A stretch of 64,000 nt of DNA from Viridothelium virens (Eukaryota > Ascomycota > Dothideomycetes > Trypetheliales > Trypetheliaceae). How positions within the stretch are numbered: the first letter of the stretch is position 1; each line of letters starts with the position of its first letter. The translations under genes and the position numbers were made by a program. The stretch is taken from contig ML991830.1 in NCBI GenBank assembly GCA_010094025.1, positions 122,429 through 186,428 on the forward strand, read 5' to 3'. Under the pieces are notes generated by a model. It was not told the DNA's origin. It worked only from the letters and a program-made list of their open reading frames with translations, and did not search any database. Positions 58,837 to 64,000 of the stretch are shown piece by piece.

Positions 58837-60846
58837 GGCGTATGATCGAGGTATTATTCTGGGAAAATTATAATTCTGTAATCGTGACCTGACGGTAGCT
58901 CGAGGGAGTAGGGAGAGGAGGGAACGCATTGTTGCGCTTGGGATAGTTTAAGTAGAGGTAAGAGACGCATGTGGCAGTCGCATGAAGTGGTGACGGCAAC
59001 AATGCTGATTGGCGTGTAATGATGGTGTCAAGCCATGTGCTCGATCTGCCCATTCGTCTTCCTTTTTGCTCCTCGGTCTCTCAGACGTAGTGGAGTGGTG
59101 GGGTACTCTAGCTCTAGTACTTAGAGTAGCACCGCAGGTAGAGTAGCTTCAGGGGACTGCCGAGCGTGACGTCATGCCGGAAACTTCACCGACTATCTAC
59201 CCCTACTGCTTGAAGGATAGCTAAGCAATGCTGAATTGCACAATTTCTCTTTCACATCTTGGACCAAAGTAAGAAAAGTGATGCAAAAAGCTACCAGCTC
59301 TATACCCAGCGTTAGTATTATCTTCACTGCAGAACGTCGAGAAAGGTTTCCGGGCAGTTCTCTTTGTGCTCCCTGCTTCCTCACAACCTCCTGCGACTTG
59401 GGGTATGAGGCTCCTTTGTTACAGGGGGGCCAGAAAGCTTATGAACCATCAATTGACCTTCCTGAGATCTGATATCCTCGTTGGTGGTAATGCTTTAATG
59501 TTCCTCACCGAGCTCGTCCCAAAAGACTCTCTGAGACGCGGGCAACAATGTGCAGTTCGGATGTGAAGGCCTTACACTACTTGGTACAATACCGTGCATT
59601 TTCAGATCCATCGCCTTGGATCATGTGTACGGTGGCTGCTCTTGTGCCTGGCTTGGGCCTATCCTGCGGCTTACGGTGGGAGGAAGCCTTTTGATTCGGC
59701 CCACAGCTGATCATAGCCTGATGAATGTGCTTGCGGACATCACGATAGCGCTGCCCTTGATATTTAGTAACATGTCGAGGTAACTTTTGGCAAATAATAG
59801 TTCATAGAGCATTGGCCCTTGTAGGCATTGGTCCCATCCAAGTGTCGATTCCCCCAGCTCTCTATGCAGTCACAGGAAAGAACAATACGATTCCTGGCGT
59901 GAGAACTATAGATTCGACAACTCTACCTACCGTAGCCTAGCTACCAGTCCCTAGTTTCTTGTTTTGTTTGATGGCAAGAAGAATGCCAGTTCTAGTGGCA
60001 TATACTCAAAGAAGACCTTGTGCATCAAATAGATCCATAAGACGTACATCGTGACTACAGATGCACACAGTTGACTTAAGTTCTTGCTCCTGTGTCGCTT
60101 GTTTCAGCTTACTTAAAGAAGAGCTATCACCCTGTTCCTGAGCCAGTAAGACGTCAAGTTCGGAGCGAAGAAGTAGCTTTTGTCTGAGACCGTCTATGAA
60201 GATGGCTGCAACTCCATAGTCTCCAATATGTTGTCAACCCAAAATACTTAGAGTGGTCCAAGATGATTGGAGACGATCTAACAGTGAGAATTTCTAGTGA
60301 AAAAGCTCAAGGTGTAGATCGATGTATTTATATAGAGGTGTGTGAAAGAGATTGCTTTACGCAAATTGATCACAGTGAAAATATGGGTCGGTAGACAATA
60401 TAGAGTTGATAATTAGCAATAAAATGATCCTCGGCACATTTTGAATGCTATCGTATGATGAGACTCTCGGAAAATCTGCGTATGCTATGCTTTTCGTTAT
60501 ACATACTCCCTGTAACGAATGGAAATACCGATCAGAGCTTTCCATTTACCTCATTATGTCTCAACTCCTCCTTTAAAGAGCTGATCTGTAGCGTAGCCTC
60601 AGCCCCCAGTACCAGTATAGCAAGCATTTCAAGCATGTAGAGCTTCACACTGATAGATATCAGAGGAAATCGGCTTTCTTCTTGTTAAGAGTTTCGAGTT
60701 GCATGCAAAGGCGACTCAAGACTTTCTCGATAGCTAGCTCTCATCGAGTGATACAGTGAGCGAAGATCCTTCAAATGAAGATAAGCGACTCTGTCTTGCT
60801 CGTCAGACATTAGTTCTAATGTAGGCTGAGAAAAAGATTGACTTTC
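58837..60846. other. Intergenic
   Basis: 2 kb between the SSADH 5' end and the subtilase 3' end. Short ORFs only; no RNA gene, repeat or transposon similarity that I can see. Confidence 0.5.
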
Positions 60847-62526
60847 TTAGGTCGGTGCACCGATATACAGGGCGCCATCGTGTTCATAATGTCCAATTCC
60901 AGTGTTAACCAGCTGATTTGGAGTCACTTGCAGTGGACTGGAGATCTTCTTTCTTCTTGGAGCAGCTGGTAGCCCTCTGATAACATCCTTCAGGCTGTTA
61001 TCGAGCAGTCGCTTGTAGATCAAATTCGCATCCCTCATAAGCCCCTCATATCCAATAAAGTGTGAAAGTACACTGCCAACAACTGCAGTCGCCATGGATG
61101 TACCTTCAGGTATTGATTTAGCCAGTAGCTTTGCGATCGAGTCTGGGCCTTACCATGTCTAGAGCCTGACGAAGTATCACTACCTGAAGTTGCGACGCGC
61201 ATGTCATCACCTGGTGCAATAACCTCCACAGCCGAGCCATGATTGGCAAACTGGGATGACCATCTATAAGTCCTATCACATGCAGTAACGCAAATTACTG
61301 AAGGTGAATTACAAGGAAACCTATTAGAGGCGAGTATGGGTGGCCGTCTATCGCGATATTATGAAGAGAAACTCATAAATAGGCAGGGGACGTACTCATT
61401 TCCAGCGGAAGCAACGAGAGCAATACCTGAGCTTTTTGCCACCCTTAATGCAGAAGTAATGGTATAGGATGCAGTTGTGCTAAAAGACATATTAATAATC
61501 GAACCTTTGAACCCGTGTGATGGAGCTTGACTATTGTGTCGGTGATCTTCTGTAACGTCTGCAATTGCCTTTGCAATAAACGATGCCTTGGTCGTTTCCT
61601 TACATTGAATTTTGACATTGATGATATTAGCCAATGAGACACTGTATAGCTCACCAGCGAGAAGACTTGCGACCTGATCATGTTGTCAGAATAAAGTATG
61701 GTCCAGCCCTCTGAGTATAGAAACTGACAGCAGTACCATGGGAAGTGGGCGAACTGTCGCTCCATTCCATATTTCCTGAAGTGCAATATGGCGTCGTTGT
61801 GGTGTTGCGGAAATTCGATGCGCGACCCTAATGAAACTTACTGAGTACGTTATTCGTAGTAGGCAACTTCGCAGGACGGTACCTGAAAGGCTTTATGGGT
61901 GATTCTGACACCATGGTCAAGTACGTATATGTTCACCCCAGCACCTGGGTTCTTGATTACTTTGACGGAGTATTGATGGGGCAATTTCTGAGAAGATTTT
62001 AGAGAAGGTCTTGGGTCTTGCTTGATCTTCACTTTTCCTTTCGACGTGACCATATATGAGGGCCAATAACCGTCCATGAAGTCGTGCTCCAGGTCTCGCT
62101 TGGAGTGATTCGCAGTGAACAAGTTATTTGACGCATTCATAGTTTCGGTTGGCTGAATTACGTAAGTATCATGCTCGACGTATTCAACGCCGGGGTCGGT
62201 GCGGATCATATGATCAACTGTGTACTTGTCTAACTGTGCCCGATAACTAGAAGTTGAGATATCAGTGAAGATTGTGTTTCGAGACCGCTACTAGTCTACC
62301 TTCGTAACAGCGATATCTCTTCAAAATCAAGACTCAGTTGCGATAAATTCGCTCCACAGTGTGCAAAATGTTGTGCAAGGGTATAATTCTCGAAAAGGCG
62401 TACGATATACTGTTCCGGTACCAAGTTTGGACCTGGGACTAAGTACGGAGCAAGATTTCCTCCTCGTCGCGAGGCTTTTGTAAAATCACTTAAAATAAAT
62501 AGGAGAAGGCAAGCGAGAAATAGCAT
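60847..62526 (-). CDS. Secreted proteinase-K-like subtilase (S8)
   Basis: 462 aa from six exons: 62300-62526, 61883-62246, 61729-61827, 61396-61673, 61184-61347 and 60847-61103. The gene looks fragmented in the raw frames, but GT..AG splicing restores every motif. It has a signal peptide (MLFLACLLLFILSDFTKA) and an I9-type propeptide (PEQYIVRLFENYTL, VEYVEHD). Catalytic Asp186 lies in YVLDHGVRITH, His227 in SHGTAVAS (split by an intron), the oxyanion Asn322 in ASAGNE, and Ser380 in SGTSMAT (also split). The Asp motif has DHG rather than the usual DTG. It is probably secreted and active. The product is rather divergent from typical fungal members. Confidence 0.87.
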
Positions 62527-63340
62527 GCTTGAAACTGGCCAGCAAATTAAAAGGAAAAATGCATAAAATATGCAATCTTATGTTTGCATGAGTAACAGAG
62601 AAGAATCGACGGATGGAGTACTACAATCGAAACTCAGGGAATGAAATCAACAACAATTATTTGAAAGGCGTCATTGAATGCCACGTTAGATACCCAGTTT
62701 TGCAAGCCATTCTACTCAGAATAATCCCACAGATCAGATACCTGGTCAGAGAGTCGCAAGATGAGCTTCAGCGAATACTTTTTGTTATCTACTAAGTTAT
62801 GTCGATATCAAGTCACATTCTACTATCTGTCGAATTCTCAATGGCTATTCAGTGGCCAAGGCGTCAGTTCCACTGTGGCACCAAAACCCGGAGGAGGAAA
62901 TATTGATAGTTGTTCGCTGATGAATTCGGAGATTGCCGGATGGGCCGTTTGTCAGTTGATGCCAGCACGGCCAGTCAAAACAGAACGGTGGTGGCGAAAC
63001 CGGTCGAGCGGGTACTCTATGTGCTTCGCTAGAAGCGATGCACTCGGCATTTGAAACTTCATGAGTATCGATTCATGTTAGAATACCAAATCGCATACTC
63101 GAGTGTAGAGTACCTAGATGGGAGTCTACCGGACAAGGATGGATAAACGCAGATAGAAGTGACGTCATTTGGGTTGGGGCACCTCTGTAGTTTTACTGTT
63201 ATGACCATGTCGACCCGTGTTGAGGCAGCGTTAACATGGGCCAATAAGATTAGAAGTCCGCACCACTCCGTGCACGATCCACCTCCGTGCACGCCTCAAT
63301 TCGTCCGGCGCACACATGTTCAAAATTGATTATCTCCACT
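62527..63340. other. Intergenic with transposon-like debris
   Basis: Upstream region of the subtilase gene, then a decayed MITE-like stretch near 63170-63245 (listed separately). No gene supported. Confidence 0.45.
63196..63243. mobile_element. Decayed relic related to MITE 2
   Basis: The stretch starting ACTGTTATGACCATGT and ending near GTTAACATGGGCC aligns, without gaps over about 49 bp, to the reverse complement of the inner part of MITE 2 (about 47646-47694). There are roughly 12 mismatches, about 10 of them transitions. A GGTTGGGGCACC-like stretch just upstream may be the eroded outer arm. Confidence 0.55.
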
Positions 63341-63343
63341 AAT

Positions 63344-63640
63344 ATGGGGTCAATTGCTTCAGCTCTTGCTTTTTTAGAAACTGCGGAGGTTGTTAATTAC
63401 GCTGAAGCTGCTTAAATTTTTAATGTTGACTGTATAACGCTGTTGCGTTGCCATAGGGGCGCGACACGGGGTAAGGAGCAGTCCATCTAGGAGAGCAAAC
63501 TCCTTACGTTAAAACAACAAAAATTAGCTCTTGTGGACTATATTAATAAGCTTTTGGATTATGGCATCCCTCTTATAGTGTGAATGGTTAGGAATTTTGC
63601 TTTAAAAATCTTTAAAAAGCTATTAAGAAAGAACTAGATG
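63344..63640 (+). pseudogene. RIP-like decayed pogo/Fot1-type transposase N-terminus
   Basis: One continuous frame from 63344 reads as the N-terminal helix-turn-helix part of a pogo/Fot1-family transposase: ALAFLETAEVVNYAEAA, then IFNVD, HRGATRGKEQS, QQKLALVDYINKLLDYGIPL and MVRNFALKIF. It is broken by TAA, TAG and TGA stops. All three stops are one C-to-T (or G-to-A) step from a sense codon (CAA, CAG, CGA or TGG). No DDE catalytic domain is seen before the window ends, and downstream sequence is AT-rich. Confidence 0.7.
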
Positions 63641-64000
63641 TATTATTTTATTAAACATTACCTGTTATGAGCCTATACCCCCTGGTACAAGCCCAGCTTG
63701 TAGCAGGTACGTAGAAGGGTCTCAGAAGTTTTTCACGTAGGAGCGGAGTGTCAAGGATCCAATAATGTAAGAAGGGTTACTAAGCTTTGAACAACTTAAT
63801 AATAAATAAGGTCTTATTTAATTTGGCTTATAACTAACTATAGGTACAGCTTTGGTACAATATAGTGAAGTAATAAAACGCAAGGAGAAAAATAAGAGTG
63901 TGCTTAGAACTCAGTTCCTTAAATATTTATTCCTTCTCCACTACAGCCTTCCTTCTCGCTGGTGTTGCAGCGAGGAGGGCGAGATGTCGTCTCGCTCTCT
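63641..64000. other. AT-rich transposon-derived sequence at window edge
   Basis: AT-rich, stop-dense sequence following the transposase remnant, probably the rest of a degraded element continuing past the window. No coding region supported. Confidence 0.45.

Noticed and set aside
60847-62526. Subtilase pseudogene interpretation
   Set aside because: All apparent breaks coincide with valid GT..AG introns that restore the catalytic triad in frame.

Overview
The window reads as nuclear DNA of a filamentous ascomycete (Pezizomycotina). Genes are separate transcription units on both strands. Nearly all carry short introns (about 48-100 nt, GT..AG, often with GTRNGY-type donors). The gene content is typical of moulds: a TOK-type potassium channel, serine-rich cell-wall proteins, a NACHT-ankyrin incompatibility-type receptor, a secreted subtilase, and transposon remains with RIP-like C-to-T decay. 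I cannot place the class; Dothideomycetes or Leotiomycetes would both fit.

Layout. 0-35 kb is a dense, mostly housekeeping stretch: a 5'-truncated DUF3433-type membrane protein; a DED1-like DEAD-box helicase; a TOK1-like two-pore K+ channel; an unrecognised proline-rich protein; a divergent pair made of a twin-CX9C protein and an Ame1/CENP-U-like kinetochore candidate; a large secreted serine/threonine-rich protein; a divergent pair of type-II-anchored ectoenzymes (multicopper oxidase and acid-phosphatase-like phosphoesterase) followed by a CCC1-type vacuolar iron/manganese transporter; a GPI-type serine-rich protein; a PIN-like/RGG protein; and a three-repeat Myb regulator. 35.2-41.5 kb holds no gene I can support. 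41.5-44.7 kb has three small-molecule enzymes together (a 3-hydroxyisobutyrate-dehydrogenase-like protein, a carboxymuconolactone-decarboxylase-like protein and a metallo-beta-lactamase-fold hydrolase), possibly a catabolic mini-cluster. A low-complexity protein with a KDDMFG repeat follows.

47.3-52.5 kb is the accessory core. Two foldback MITEs sit side by side, sharing one TA. Just downstream is a full-length six-exon NLR: an SesB-like alpha/beta-hydrolase, a NACHT NTPase and ankyrin repeats. It is intact at every splice junction and motif I could check, except for one in-frame TAG in exon 2, where relatives carry the Trp of an MWLRDF-type motif. Its central ankyrin units are almost identical at the DNA level.

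53-62.5 kb returns to ordinary genes: a PlsC acyltransferase with a repeated C-terminal tail, a small conserved-looking protein, a succinate-semialdehyde dehydrogenase and a proteinase-K-like subtilase. The right edge (63.2-64 kb) is AT-rich transposon debris, including a pogo/Fot1-type transposase N-terminus with three C-to-T-compatible stops in a single frame. All gene models were spliced by eye, using reading frame, GT/AG consensus and protein family expectation; no transcript data or database search was available.
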